Assembly (NCBI RefSeq): GCF_004348595.1
Contig: NZ_SMKD01000010.1
Coordinates: 1 to 64,000, forward strand
DNA from: Micromonospora sp. KC723
GTDB taxonomy: Bacteria; Actinomycetota; Actinomycetes; Mycobacteriales; Micromonosporaceae
DNA length: 64,000 bases
Direction: 5' to 3'
Shown here: positions 25,034 to 36,008 of the stretch, in pieces
How the letters are laid out: every line of letters starts with the position of its first letter
Numbering within the stretch: the first letter of the stretch is position 1
The notes under the pieces: model-generated
Database searches by the model: none
Seen by the model: the letters and a program-made list of their open reading frames with translations, nothing else
What the model was told of the DNA's origin: nothing
Made by a program: the position numbers and the translations under genes

Positions 25034-25236
25034 TCACGGTAGGTGGCGGCGACAAGCGCCCACAGCCGTCTCGACACTCCTCCGGCGCGGCTCGGGCCCG
25101 GGGCGGACGAGCCCGGTCCCGTACGCCAGCACCACCGCCCGCACCCGGTCACGCAGCCCCGGCTTGGTCAACGCGCCGCCCAGACAGCCGTGCACATCGG
25201 GGCGGCGCGCGAGCGGATCGGTCAGGCCGTGCCGCC
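25034..25236 (-). pseudogene. Remnant of a LuxR/NarL-type response regulator (C-terminus)
   Basis: The frame ending with TGA at 25034 reads DVHGCLGGALTKPGLRDRV and then RAVVLAYGTGLVRPG. These align without gaps to the recognition helix and end of NarL/FixJ regulators (usual form TVKTHVGRVLTKLGLRDRV, QAVVLAYETGLVRPG). Upstream, RHGLTDPLARRP suggests a decayed and shortened first HTH helix. No receiver domain remains and no start is evident, so it is a degraded gene fragment. It lies between the RecB-like gene and the ABC operon. Confidence 0.65.
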
Positions 25237-25259
25237 CGCCGGCTGGTGGGGCCGGGTGG

Positions 25260-26177
25260 TCACTCGTCGGCGCCGGGGGCGGCGGGGCCGGAGCGGGCGT
25301 CGCGCAGCGGGTCGGGCACCGCGGCCCGCTCCGGGAAGGGCGGCGGGGTGCCGCCGAAGCTCGGGCAGAGCGCCTGGTGGTTGCACCAGTCGCAGAGCCG
25401 GCTCGGTCGGGGGCGGAAGTCCTGCCGCTCGGTGGCCTGCTCGATCGCCTGCCAGAGCGCCACCACCGTGCGCTCGAAGCGCAGCAGCTCGTCGGCGTCG
25501 GGGGAGTAGTCGCAGACCTCGGCGTCCTTGAGGTAGAGCAGCCGCAGCACCCGCGGCACCACGCCCCGGGTGCGCCACAGCACCAGCGCGTAGAACTTGA
25601 GCTGGAACAACGCCCGGGCCTCGAACGCCTCCCTGGGCGCCCCGCCGGTCTTGTAGTCGACCACCCGCAGCGCGCCGTCCGGCGCGACGTCGAGCCGGTC
25701 GAGGTAACCCCGGATGAGCAACTCGTCGTCGACCACCGCGGAGATCAGGCTCTCCCGCTCGGCCGGCTCCAGCCGGCGTGGATCCTCCACGGCGAAGTAG
25801 CCCCGCAGCAGCGCCGTCGCCGAACGCAGGAACTCGGCGGTGCCGGCCTCGTCGGCGGGGTCGAACAGGGCGGCGAGCTCCGGCTGCTCGGCGACCAGCC
25901 GGTCCCACTGCGGGGCGACCAGGTCACCGGCGGCGGACGGGGTGCGACCGGGCGCCGGCAGGTCGAACAGCCGCTCCAGCACGGCGTGCACCAGGGTGCC
26001 CCTCGCCTGCTCCACGTTGGGACGCTCAGGCAGCCGGTCGATGCTGCGGAACCGGTAGAGCAGGGGACAGGTCTTGAAGTCCGCCGCCCGGGACGGCGAC
26101 AGCGACGCCCGGACGGTGGCCGGCAGCGCGGCCGGTGCGGGAGTGCCCTGCTGGTCGGTCACCGGTTCCGCCGTCAT
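25260..26177 (-). CDS. RecB-family PD-(D/E)XK exonuclease with Fe-S cysteines
   Basis: The 305-residue protein has the nuclease core motif RGYLDRLDVAPDG...VVDYKTG (about 175-200) and four cysteines arranged as in Cas4/AddB: one N-terminal (FKTCPLLYRF) and three C-terminal (RLCDWCNHQALCPSF), expected to hold a 4Fe-4S cluster. Related proteins degrade DNA ends or act in repair. M. tuberculosis has a homologue (Rv2119) beside trmI, as here. ATG 26177 is chosen because TACCCT lies 7 nt upstream; the frame stays open far upstream only as a high-GC shadow. It is divergent from the M50 protease gene. Confidence 0.88.
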   Translation of the reverse strand: MTAEPVTDQQGTPAPAALPATVRASLSPSRAADFKTCPLLYRFRSIDRLPERPNVEQARGTLVHAVLERLFDLPAPGRTPSAAGDLVAPQWDRLVAEQPELAALFDPADEAGTAEFLRSATALLRGYFAVEDPRRLEPAERESLISAVVDDELLIRGYLDRLDVAPDGALRVVDYKTGGAPREAFEARALFQLKFYALVLWRTRGVVPRVLRLLYLKDAEVCDYSPDADELLRFERTVVALWQAIEQATERQDFRPRPSRLCDWCNHQALCPSFGGTPPPFPERAAVPDPLRDARSGPAAPGADE

Positions 26178-26184
26178 GCCCCGA

Positions 26185-26190
26185 AGGGTA
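26185..26190 (-). promoter_or_regulatory. Candidate leaderless -10 (RecB-like gene)
   Basis: TACCCT on the minus strand, 7 nt before the ATG at 26177. Confidence 0.5.
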
Positions 26191-26245
26191 GGGCACCGGT
26201 GTGACAGGCCGATCGTCGCCGCACCGGGGCATGATCCGCACCGCG

Positions 26246-28411
<2,166 letters not shown>

Positions 28412-28492
28412 CGGCGCGGCGGGGCGGCTGGCAGTGATCGGGCTGATTCCGCCGGCCGGTGCGGGTCGGCGGCACGACCTGGGGGAGATGTC

Positions 28493-29065
28493 ATGAGTCG
28501 GCCGGGTTTCGGCGGTGGGGAGTTGCCGGCCGTGTTCCCGGACTGGTCGCCCTACACCGACCTGGAGTCGGCGGCGCGGGCCTACCTGCGCGATCCGGAC
28601 ATCGCGCTCGAGGCGCTGGGTGGGGTGCTGCGCGGGGCGTCCGTGCTCGGCTTCACGCTGGAACGTTTCGTCAACGAGGTCAACGGGGTCTGGCAGGAGG
28701 TCGTCGTCTGTGACGGCAGCCGGCTGGTGCTGTGGCACGGCGAGGACGTGCCGCCGGGGGAGGGGCCGCCCGGCGCGATGACCTCGTCGCTGCGGGTGGT
28801 GCCGGTCTCCACGGTCACCGAGGTCGGCTGCCGGCGCCGGCTGACCCGGGCCGACAACGGCGAGGTGCGGGTCGACAGCATCGACGTCTACCTGCTGCTC
28901 ACCTCGCTGGACGAGGCGCCGCCCGGTGACGAGGTCGCCGGTGTGCCCCGGCACGACGCGCTGCGCTTCGGCAAGACGCTCGACGACGGCGGGGCCGGCC
29001 AGATCGCCCGGCTGGAGGAGTTCGCCCGGCTGGTCGCCTCGGTGGTCGGCCGCCCGGTGCTGTGA
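28493..29065 (+). CDS. Hypothetical protein downstream of trmI
   Basis: I do not recognise a family. The 190-residue soluble protein begins MSRPGFGGGELPAVFPDWSP, has helices around 20-60 and beta-rich segments around 65-130 (VWQEVVVCDGSRLVLWHGED...), and a C-terminal helix (QIARLEEFARLVASVVG). The ATG has GGGGGAGATGTC upstream. It lies 81 bp after trmI on the same strand, possibly in the same transcript, and its stop codon is inside the arm of a large palindromic terminator. Codon bias is normal for this genome, so it is likely real. Confidence 0.75.
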   Translation: MSRPGFGGGELPAVFPDWSPYTDLESAARAYLRDPDIALEALGGVLRGASVLGFTLERFVNEVNGVWQEVVVCDGSRLVLWHGEDVPPGEGPPGAMTSSLRVVPVSTVTEVGCRRRLTRADNGEVRVDSIDVYLLLTSLDEAPPGDEVAGVPRHDALRFGKTLDDGGAGQIARLEEFARLVASVVGRPVL

Positions 29066-29109
29066 CGGGGGCCGGGGACGACGTCGTCCCCGGCCCCCGT
29101 CACAGCACC
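29056..29109. terminator. 54-bp perfect palindrome, probable bidirectional terminator
   Basis: GGTGCTGTGACGGGGGCCGG GGACGAC is followed immediately by its exact reverse complement, so each arm is 27 bp with no spacer. It spans the 3' end of the gene at 28493 (including its stop) and lies just before the stop of the convergent ferredoxin. Confidence 0.85.
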
Positions 29110-29120
29110 ACCCAGGCGGC

Positions 29121-29417
29121 TCAGTCGTCCTCGGCCTCCGGGCCGGCCACCTCGACACCGTCGCTGCCGCGCACCACGTGGATGCACTCGCCGGGGCACT
29201 CCTTCGCCGAGTCGATCACCTCGAGGCGGAGGTGTTCCGGCACGTCCACCCGGCTGCCCGGGGCCAGTCGCAGCTCGCCGTCGGCGCCCTTGACGTACGC
29301 CAGGCCGTCGACGTCGAACTCGAAGACCTCCGGCGCGTACTGCACGCAGAGCCCGTCGCCGGTGCAGAGATCCTGGTCCACCCAGACCTGAAGCTGGTCG
29401 GTCGCGACCTCGGTCAC
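29121..29417 (-). CDS. Ferredoxin of proteasome neighbourhood
   Basis: The 98-residue acidic protein has ferredoxin-type cysteines: DLCTGDGLCVQYAPEVFEF near residue 15 and SAKECPGECIHVV near residue 72. The pattern suggests a single 3Fe-4S or 4Fe-4S cluster, as in small actinobacterial ferredoxins. Its redox partner is unknown, and no P450 or ferredoxin reductase is nearby. A similar ferredoxin lies next to the proteasomal ATPase gene in streptomycetes as I recall, so the pairing is conserved. The GTG at 29417 is chosen; upstream in-frame sequence overlaps the mpa promoter. It is divergent from mpa. Confidence 0.88.
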   Translation of the reverse strand: MTEVATDQLQVWVDQDLCTGDGLCVQYAPEVFEFDVDGLAYVKGADGELRLAPGSRVDVPEHLRLEVIDSAKECPGECIHVVRGSDGVEVAGPEAEDD

Positions 29418-29595
29418 GCTGCACCCCCCATGTTCTCCCGTCCCACGGCTCGACGGTACCCGAACGCCCGGACCTGCCCCCTCAGGCGTCCCTTCGCGAT
29501 CAAGGTTCGGTGACGAGGGCGTTGCGTAGGACCGAATGGGCCTCATAGCGGCTAGTGTTAGGGCAGAACGTTCAAGCCCCCCGGGGAGGTGGGAC

Positions 29596-31377
29596 GTGGC
29601 ACGCAGCGACGACGCGGACTCGCGCGCCGCACGGTGGGAGAAGGAAGCCCACGATCTCTCCACGCAGGTCGCGTTCCTTCAAGAGGAACTCGCTCTGGTG
29701 CGGCGCAAGTTGACCGAAAGCCCCCGACACGTCCGGCAGCTCGAAGAGCGGCTGGCGGCCACCCAGGCACAGTTGGCGCGGCTCACCGAGAACAACGACC
29801 GGCTCGTGAGCACCCTCAAGGAGGCTCGCGCGCAGATCGTGACGCTCAAGGAGGAGATCGACCGCTTGGCGCAGCCGCCGAGCGGGTACGGTGTCTTCCT
29901 CTCGCGGCACGACGACGGCACGGTGGACATCTTCACCGGCGGACGCAAGCTCCGGGTGGCCGTCTCGCCCTCGCTCGACGCGACGGAGTTGCAGCGCGGG
30001 CAGGAGGTCCTGCTCAACGACGCGCTCAACGTCGTCGACGCGTTCGGTTACGAGCGGGTCGGCGAGGTGGTGATGCTCAAGGAGATTCTCGCGGGGCCGG
30101 ACGGCGCACCGGGTGACCGGGCGCTGGTGGTCTCGCACTCCGACGAGGAGCGCATCGTGCACCTCGCCGAGACCCTGATCGGCTCGCCGATCCGGGCCGG
30201 CGACTCGCTCATGATCGAGCCCCGCTCGGCGTACGCGTACGAGCGGATCCCGAAGAGCGAGGTCGAGGAACTGGTCCTGGAGGAGGTGCCCGATGTCAAC
30301 TACGAGGACATCGGTGGCCTCCAGGCGCAGATCGAGCAGATCCGCGACGCGGTGGAGCTGCCGTTCCTGCACGCCGACCTGTTCCGCGAGCACCAGCTCC
30401 GGCCGCCGAAGGGCATCCTGCTCTACGGGCCGCCGGGTTGTGGCAAGACGCTCATCGCCAAGGCGGTGGCGAACTCCCTGGCGAAGAAGATCGCCGAGCG
30501 GGAGGGCAAGGAGAAGCACACCAGCTTCTTCCTCAACATCAAGGGCCCGGAGCTGCTCAACAAGTACGTCGGCGAGACCGAGCGGCACATCCGGCTGATC
30601 TTCCAGCGGGCCCGGGAGAAGGCCAGCGAGGGTACGCCGGTCATCGTGTTCTTCGACGAGATGGACTCGATCTTCCGGACCCGTGGCTCCGGCGTCTCCT
30701 CGGACGTGGAGAACACCATCGTCCCGCAGCTGCTCAGCGAGATCGACGGTGTGGAGGGGCTGGAGAACGTCATCGTGATCGGCGCCTCCAACCGGGAGGA
30801 CATGATCGACCCGGCCATCCTGCGTCCCGGCCGGCTCGACGTGAAGATCAAGATCGAACGTCCGGACGCCGAGGCGGCCAAGGACATCTTCTCGAAGTAC
30901 ATCCTCTCCGGCCTGCCGCTGCACCCCGACGACCTGGCCGAGCACGGCGGCGACCCCCAGGCCACCGTGGCGGCGATGATCGACGCGGTCGTGCTGCGGA
31001 TGTACTCCGAGACCGAGGAGAACCGCTTCCTCGAGGTCACCTACGCCAACGGCGACAAGGAAGTCCTCTACTTCAAGGACTTCAACTCCGGAGCGATGAT
31101 CCAGAACATCGTCGACCGGGGCAAGAAGATGGCCATCAAGGAGTTCCTCACCTCCGGTCGGAAGGGGCTGCGCCTGCAGCACCTCCTCGACGCCTGCGTC
31201 GACGAGTTCCGCGAGAACGAGGATCTCCCCAACACTACCAATCCCGACGACTGGGCCCGCATCTCCGGCAAGAAGGGCGAACGGATCGTCTACATCCGCA
31301 CGCTCGTCTCCGGCGGCAAGGGCGCCGAGGCCGGCCGCTCCATCGAGACCGCCAGCAACACCGGCCAGTACCTCTGA
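29596..31377 (+). CDS. mpa: Proteasome-associated ATPase Mpa/ARC
   Basis: The 593-residue AAA+ ATPase unfolds pupylated proteins and feeds them into the 20S proteasome. The N-terminal coiled coil (about 10-85) recognises Pup. OB-fold domains follow (about 90-230). The AAA module has Walker A GPPGCGKT near residue 279 and Walker [10 protein letters not shown] near 352. The protein ends in Gln-Tyr-Leu, the C-terminal motif that docks into PrcA pockets. The GTG at 29596 has GGGGAGGTGGGAC upstream; a longer frame starts at 29536 but lacks a ribosome site. A strong terminator follows, so mpa is its own transcription unit. ARC is the name used outside mycobacteria. Confidence 0.97.
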   Translation: MARSDDADSRAARWEKEAHDLSTQVAFLQEELALVRRKLTESPRHVRQLEERLAATQAQLARLTENNDRLVSTLKEARAQIVTLKEEIDRLAQPPSGYGVFLSRHDDGTVDIFTGGRKLRVAVSPSLDATELQRGQEVLLNDALNVVDAFGYERVGEVVMLKEILAGPDGAPGDRALVVSHSDEERIVHLAETLIGSPIRAGDSLMIEPRSAYAYERIPKSEVEELVLEEVPDVNYEDIGGLQAQIEQIRDAVELPFLHADLFREHQLRPPKGILLYGPPGCGKTLIAKAVANSLAKKIAEREGKEKHTSFFLNIKGPELLNKYVGETERHIRLIFQRAREKASEGTPVIVFFDEMDSIFRTRGSGVSSDVENTIVPQLLSEIDGVEGLENVIVIGASNREDMIDPAILRPGRLDVKIKIERPDAEAAKDIFSKYILSGLPLHPDDLAEHGGDPQATVAAMIDAVVLRMYSETEENRFLEVTYANGDKEVLYFKDFNSGAMIQNIVDRGKKMAIKEFLTSGRKGLRLQHLLDACVDEFRENEDLPNTTNPDDWARISGKKGERIVYIRTLVSGGKGAEAGRSIETASNTGQYL

Positions 31378-31388
31378 CCAGCGACGGC

Positions 31389-31422
31389 GGAAGGGCCCGC
31401 GGCACCCGCCGCGGGCCCTTCC
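31389..31422 (+). terminator. Terminator after mpa
   Basis: GGAAGGGCCCGCGG and CCGCGGGCCCTTCC are perfect 14-bp arms around a 6-nt loop, 11 bp after the mpa stop. Confidence 0.85.
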
Positions 31423-31526
31423 CGCACGTCACCGGACCTTAACCTGTCCGACCCGTCCCGGGCGGGTGGTATGCCGGGCTCGTCGGTAGACTTTTTCCAC
31501 CGCCGCCGACCCCGTCGAGGAGCCTC

Positions 31527-33596
31527 GTGCCGCCCGAGCTCACCGTCGCCGAGCCGCCGACCACCCCGGTGGCCGGAGACATCCGTCCAGCCCTGCCGGC
31601 CGCGCGCCGCCGTTGGCGCCGCCCGGTACCGGTGGTGGTGGCGCTGGTCGCCGCCTGGCTCGTGCCCCTCGCCGCCCACGCCCTGCACCGCGACTGGCTG
31701 CTGCCCCCGCTGGTGCTGCTGGCCACCGCCAGCGTGCTGCGCGGCGGACGCACCCTCCTCGACCGGCTCGTGCTGGCAGTCGCCATGCTGCTCGGCGCCG
31801 CCACCGCCGGCGGTCTCCTCTTCGCCGTCTGGCCCTGGGGCATGCGACCCGTGCCGCTGACCGGGACCGCTCTCACCCTGGTCGTCCTCGCCGCCGCCGT
31901 GCTGCGCCGCCGACCCCGGCTGCCCCGCCCCGGCTGGGTCGACCTGTTCCCCGTGGCCGGGACCACCGGGATGATGATCTACCTCAGCGCGCCCTGGCAG
32001 CGCGTGCACGACCTCGCCGGCCAGTTGACCATCCTCGGCCGGGGTGAGGACAACTGGCGGCACCTGGCCCTCTTCGACGTCATCGGCCGTCTCGGCGGGT
32101 ACGCCTTCGTCGACGCCGCCGCCGCCAAGGACGTGCTCCTGCCCCAGATGCTCTACTACCCGCAGGGTTGGCACCTCGTCGCCGCCCTGCTCGACGGGTT
32201 CCTCGTGCCCACCGGCACCGCCCCCCGGGGCTCCGAGAGCGTCGGCCACTACGCCTTCTGGATCATGGCCGGCTTCGGTTTCCTCGTGCTCACCCTGCTC
32301 TGGGCTGCCCAGCGCATCTCCGGGCCGATCCACCTGCTGCACCGTTGCGCGCTCACGGCGGTGGTCTGCGCCCTGGTCCTGGGCACCCAACTGCCGCGCC
32401 TGCTGCTGTCCGGTTACCCGACGGAGGTCCTCGGGCTCGCCCTCACGGTGCTCCTCGCCGCCCTCGTGGGCCGTCCCGTGGCGGGCACCCGCGAGCAGTT
32501 CGTGCTGCTCGTCAGCCTGGTGGTCGCGATCGGTTTCACCTACTACCTGTTCCTCCCGCCGGCCGCGGTGCTCGTGCTCTGCTGGCTCCTCGGCCACTGG
32601 CGGGAGGCGCTGCGCCGCCGGGTCACCGTCCTGCTCGTCGGGGTCGCCGGCAGCGCCCTCGCCCTGGTCGCCCCGCTGCTCGGCGTGCTGCGCGCCAAGC
32701 AGACCGAGGCGCTGGCCATCGGTGGCGGCGTCGAGGCCCGCACAGAGGCGTGGCGGGCCCTGATCTGGCTCGGCGGGATCGTGGGCGTCGCGCTGCTCGT
32801 CCAGGTCCGCCGTGCCGACCCCGCCTGGCGGCGTTGGCTGCTCGTCAGCGCGGTCGGTGTCGCCCTGTCACTCGGCATCGCCCGGTACAACGACACCTCG
32901 GGCGTGGAACCGGGCTACTACTTCATCAAGTCCACGCACCTGGCGACCGCGCTGCTCATCGTCGGCGCCGCCGCCGTGGTCCGGCTGCTGCCCGCACCAC
33001 GCCGTGGCCGGTCCTGGCGGGCGGTGACCGCGAGCGCCGTCGGTCTCCTCGGCGCGGCGTGCCTCACGGCCGTCACCGTGGTCCTGTGTGGGGTCACCGG
33101 ATGGCACCACAGCCTGCTGGTCGTCAACGAGCAGACCTGGACCGGGCGTTGGGTCCACCAGGAGCTGCACCTGCCGTCCAGAGAGGCCTGGGTCTGCGCC
33201 GAGGCCCTGCGGCGCTATCCCGACCAGCCCGGCGTCACCACGCTCGTGCTCGACCGCGGCTCCTACCGCCCCTACGTGGAGACGCTCTGCCTCTCGACCC
33301 TGCAGGGCACCACGGCCCGCACCGCGCCCGGCGTCTACGACATGGTCTTCCAGGAGCCGTGGCGTACCCACCAGATGACCGAGCGGGTCCGCGGGCCGAT
33401 CCGGTTCATCAGCGCCGACCCCAACGCGGGGCGGCGGGTCCACTGGATCCTCGTCGACCATCCGGCGCTGCGTGAGCGGGTCACCTGGGTACCCCTCAGC
33501 GTGCCGGCGTGCGACGTGCTCCCCGACCTGCCGAGCGAGTCCGACCGCTCCGCGGAGGCCACACCGGCTGTGCCGGCGTGCCCCCCTGCGCCCTGA
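31527..33596 (+). CDS. Polytopic membrane protein, GT-C-like
   Basis: The 689-residue protein has about a dozen or more hydrophobic segments between residues 30 and 515, then a 170-residue soluble C-terminal domain. An acidic loop after the early helices (GRGEDNWRHLALFDVIGRL near residue 170) and the overall layout recall GT-C glycosyltransferases that use lipid-linked sugars, but no family is certain. The GTG has CGAGGAGCCTC upstream. It sits between mpa (own terminator) and dop, 60 bp before dop, so dop may depend on its promoter. A role in surface glycans would fit the rhamnose genes 4 kb away; this is inference. Confidence 0.78.
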   Translation: MPPELTVAEPPTTPVAGDIRPALPAARRRWRRPVPVVVALVAAWLVPLAAHALHRDWLLPPLVLLATASVLRGGRTLLDRLVLAVAMLLGAATAGGLLFAVWPWGMRPVPLTGTALTLVVLAAAVLRRRPRLPRPGWVDLFPVAGTTGMMIYLSAPWQRVHDLAGQLTILGRGEDNWRHLALFDVIGRLGGYAFVDAAAAKDVLLPQMLYYPQGWHLVAALLDGFLVPTGTAPRGSESVGHYAFWIMAGFGFLVLTLLWAAQRISGPIHLLHRCALTAVVCALVLGTQLPRLLLSGYPTEVLGLALTVLLAALVGRPVAGTREQFVLLVSLVVAIGFTYYLFLPPAAVLVLCWLLGHWREALRRRVTVLLVGVAGSALALVAPLLGVLRAKQTEALAIGGGVEARTEAWRALIWLGGIVGVALLVQVRRADPAWRRWLLVSAVGVALSLGIARYNDTSGVEPGYYFIKSTHLATALLIVGAAAVVRLLPAPRRGRSWRAVTASAVGLLGAACLTAVTVVLCGVTGWHHSLLVVNEQTWTGRWVHQELHLPSREAWVCAEALRRYPDQPGVTTLVLDRGSYRPYVETLCLSTLQGTTARTAPGVYDMVFQEPWRTHQMTERVRGPIRFISADPNAGRRVHWILVDHPALRERVTWVPLSVPACDVLPDLPSESDRSAEATPAVPACPPAP

Positions 33597-33656
33597 GGGC
33601 GACTACGCTCGACAGGAACGGGGGACCGGGTTGGGCCGAGCGGAGCAGGTAGGTCG

Positions 33657-35174
33657 ATGAGCGTCAGACGAATCATGGGCACCGAGGTCGAGTACGGCAT
33701 CTCCGTGCCCGGCCAGGCCGGGGCCAACCCCATGGTGACCTCCTCCCAGGTGGTCAACGCCTACGGGGCGCGTCCGGAACTCAACCGGGGTCCTCGTGCC
33801 CGCTGGGACTACGAGGAGGAGTCGCCGCTGCGCGACGCTCGCGGCTTCACCTACTCCGGCGCCGCGTACGACCCGGCCGAGGCGCTCGCCGACGAGGATC
33901 TCGGTCTGGCCAACGTGATACTCACCAACGGCGCGCGTCTGTATGTCGACCATGCCCACCCGGAGTACTCCACTCCCGAGGTGACCAACCCGCTGGACCT
34001 GGTCCGCTGGGACAAGGCGGGGGAGCGGGTGATGGCGGAGGCGGCCCGCCGCGCCGCCACCATCCCGGGCACCCAGCCGATCCACCTCTACAAGAACAAC
34101 ACCGACAACAAGGGCGCCAGCTACGGTGCCCACGAGAACTACCTCATGCGTCGGCAGACGCCGTTCGCCGACATCGTGGCGTACCTGACGCCGTTCTTCG
34201 TCACCCGGCAGATCGTCTGCGGCGCCGGCCGGGTCGGCATCGGCCAGGACGGCGGCCAGAGCGGCTTCCAGGTCTCCCAGCGGGCCGACTTCTTCGAGGT
34301 GGAGGTGGGGCTGGAGACCACCCTCAAGCGTCCCATCATCAACACCCGGGACGAGCCGCACGCCGACGCCGACAAGTACCGCCGCCTGCACGTGATCATC
34401 GGCGACGCCAACCTGTCGGAGATCTCCACCTATCTCAAGGTCGGCACCACCGCGTTGATCCTCACCATGATCGAGGAGAAGGCGATCGGCGCCGATCTCG
34501 GCATCGCCGATCCGGTCAGCGAGCTGCGCGCGGTCAGCCACGACCCGTCGCTGAAGCACCTCATGCGACTGCGCGACGGCCGTCGCCTGACCGCCCTGGA
34601 CGTCCAGTGGGCCTACCTGGAGCGGGTCCGCTCCTTCGTGGACGACCGGTACGGCGATGACGTCGACGCGCAGACCAGCGATGTGCTCGACCGTTGGGAG
34701 AGCGTGCTCGACCGGCTCGGCCGCGACGTCTTCCTCTGTGCCGACGAGCTCGACTGGGTGGCGAAGCTGCGGCTGCTGGAGGGCTACCGGGAGCGGGAGA
34801 AGCTGGGATGGGGTTCGCACAAGCTCCAGTTGGTCGATCTGCAGTACTCCGACGTCCGCCCGGAGAAGGGTCTCTACCATCGGCTGGTCTCCCGTGGCTC
34901 GATGAAGACGCTGCTCGACGAGGAGCAGACCCGTCGCGCGATGGTGGAGCCGCCGGAGGACACCCGGGCGTACTTCCGGGGGCGCTGCCTGGCCCAGTAC
35001 GCCTCGGAGGTGGTGGCGGCCAGTTGGGACTCGGTCATCTTCGACATCGGCCGGGAGTCGCTGGTACGGGTGCCGATGATGGAGCCGGAGCGGGGCACCC
35101 GCAAGCATGTCGGCGCCCTGTTCGACCGCTGCGAGAGCGCCAAGGACCTGCTGGAGACGCTCACCGCCGGCTGA
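33657..35174 (+). CDS. dop: Deamidase/depupylase of Pup
   Basis: The 505-residue protein is of the glutamine-synthetase-like Dop/PafA family. The nucleotide-binding start [16 protein letters not shown], the acidic catalytic strand [17 protein letters not shown] and the [20 protein letters not shown] segment are present, together with the Dop-specific loop region around residues 35-75 that PafA lacks. Dop removes Pup from substrates and, where Pup ends in Gln, converts it to Glu. The Pup encoded just downstream already ends in Glu, so depupylation is the likely main job here. The ATG is preceded by AGGTCG. pup follows after 109 bp. Confidence 0.96.
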   Translation: MSVRRIMGTEVEYGISVPGQAGANPMVTSSQVVNAYGARPELNRGPRARWDYEEESPLRDARGFTYSGAAYDPAEALADEDLGLANVILTNGARLYVDHAHPEYSTPEVTNPLDLVRWDKAGERVMAEAARRAATIPGTQPIHLYKNNTDNKGASYGAHENYLMRRQTPFADIVAYLTPFFVTRQIVCGAGRVGIGQDGGQSGFQVSQRADFFEVEVGLETTLKRPIINTRDEPHADADKYRRLHVIIGDANLSEISTYLKVGTTALILTMIEEKAIGADLGIADPVSELRAVSHDPSLKHLMRLRDGRRLTALDVQWAYLERVRSFVDDRYGDDVDAQTSDVLDRWESVLDRLGRDVFLCADELDWVAKLRLLEGYREREKLGWGSHKLQLVDLQYSDVRPEKGLYHRLVSRGSMKTLLDEEQTRRAMVEPPEDTRAYFRGRCLAQYASEVVAASWDSVIFDIGRESLVRVPMMEPERGTRKHVGALFDRCESAKDLLETLTAG

Positions 35175-35283
35175 GTGCCGCCGGACGCCGCCCGTCACGC
35201 GTCGGGAAGATCGGCGCGGGGCGGGCCGTTCGTCGCCCGCGCGAGGTAAGTTTCTCGCAAGCGATCGTGGAGGAGGCACCGAG

Positions 35284-35499
35284 ATGGCCACTCGTGACAG
35301 CGGCGGGCAGTCGCAGACCGGCAAGTCGCGCCAGGGCGAGGAGATCGAGGACGTCACCACCGAGGCGAACCCGGAGGTCGCCGAGCGGCACGCCGAGATC
35401 ACCGAGGATGTCGACGACCTGCTCGACGAGATCGACTCGGTCCTGGAGGAGAACGCCGAAGAGTTCGTGAGAGGATATGTTCAGAAGGGCGGTGAATGA
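35284..35499 (+). CDS. pup: Prokaryotic ubiquitin-like protein, C-terminal Glu
   Basis: The 71-residue, Asp/Glu-rich, largely disordered protein starts MATRDSGGQSQTGKSRQGEE and ends in YVQKGGE. PafA joins the side chain of the C-terminal Glu to lysines of targets, while the central helical segment (about 40-60) binds the Mpa coiled coil. In mycobacteria the gene encodes Gly-Gly-Gln and Dop must deamidate it; here the codon is GAA, so Pup is ready without deamidation. GGAGGAGG precedes the ATG. The stop overlaps the start of the endonuclease-like gene by 4 bp (ATGA). Confidence 0.97.
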   Translation: MATRDSGGQSQTGKSRQGEEIEDVTTEANPEVAERHAEITEDVDDLLDEIDSVLEENAEEFVRGYVQKGGE

Positions 35500-36008
35500 G
35501 GCACCTGTCCGATGCGCCCCCGGCGTCGGACGGCCCATGCCCTCGGGGCCGGCGGATCCTCCCGCCCGCCGACCTGCGCCGTAACCGTCGGACGGCCGAC
35601 GGGCTCGCCTTCCTCCCGGACGTGTGCGGCCCCGCGCGCCGAGGCGGGTGGGCGCAGGCCCGCCACCGCACCGCGACGGAGGTCACCGACGCGCGCGAGC
35701 ACGACCTACGTCGCCGGTACGGCGTGGGCGAGAAGAAGTTGCGGTCGCTCCTGGCCGAGCGGCCTGCGCGCCATCTGCGCGGCCTGGATCCTCAACATCT
35801 GGACCACGATCATCGCACCGGCTGGGTGCGCGGGATACTCTGCTTCAACTGCAACGGTGGTCTTGGCCAGCTCCGTGACAGTCCCACGAGGCTGGCCAGG
35901 GCGATCACGTACCTGAGAGGAACCACGTGGCAGCGGGTTTTGATCCATCCGGGCGTCTACCAGATGTGTTCACCAACGCGGGGACGTCCTCCTTCACCAC
36001 GTTCCTGA
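35496..36008 (+). CDS. Endonuclease VII-like HNH protein overlapping pup and prcB
   Basis: The 170-residue product belongs by pattern to the recombination-endonuclease-VII family: an [10 protein letters not shown] segment near residue 68, the nuclease core [20 protein letters not shown] near 102-121, and the C-terminal [13 protein letters not shown]...HPGVYQM. The second zinc Cys pair (LCFNCN) is intact. The first pair, expected as L-C-A-I-C before the core, is missing: the frame reads [11 protein letters not shown], while the next frame still shows L-R-A-I-C. The ATG overlaps the pup stop, and the 3' end overlaps prcB by 82 bp in another frame. Nuclease activity is therefore uncertain. Confidence 0.72.
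   Translation: MRHLSDAPPASDGPCPRGRRILPPADLRRNRRTADGLAFLPDVCGPARRGGWAQARHRTATEVTDAREHDLRRRYGVGEKKLRSLLAERPARHLRGLDPQHLDHDHRTGWVRGILCFNCNGGLGQLRDSPTRLARAITYLRGTTWQRVLIHPGVYQMCSPTRGRPPSPRS

Noticed and set aside
24943..25152. Small minus-strand frames upstream of the ABC operon
   Set aside because: Different frame from the LuxR remnant and no coding character beyond GC bias.
33603..35402. 599-codon minus-strand frame opposite dop
   Set aside because: Shadow of dop and pup; those are conserved and motif-complete.
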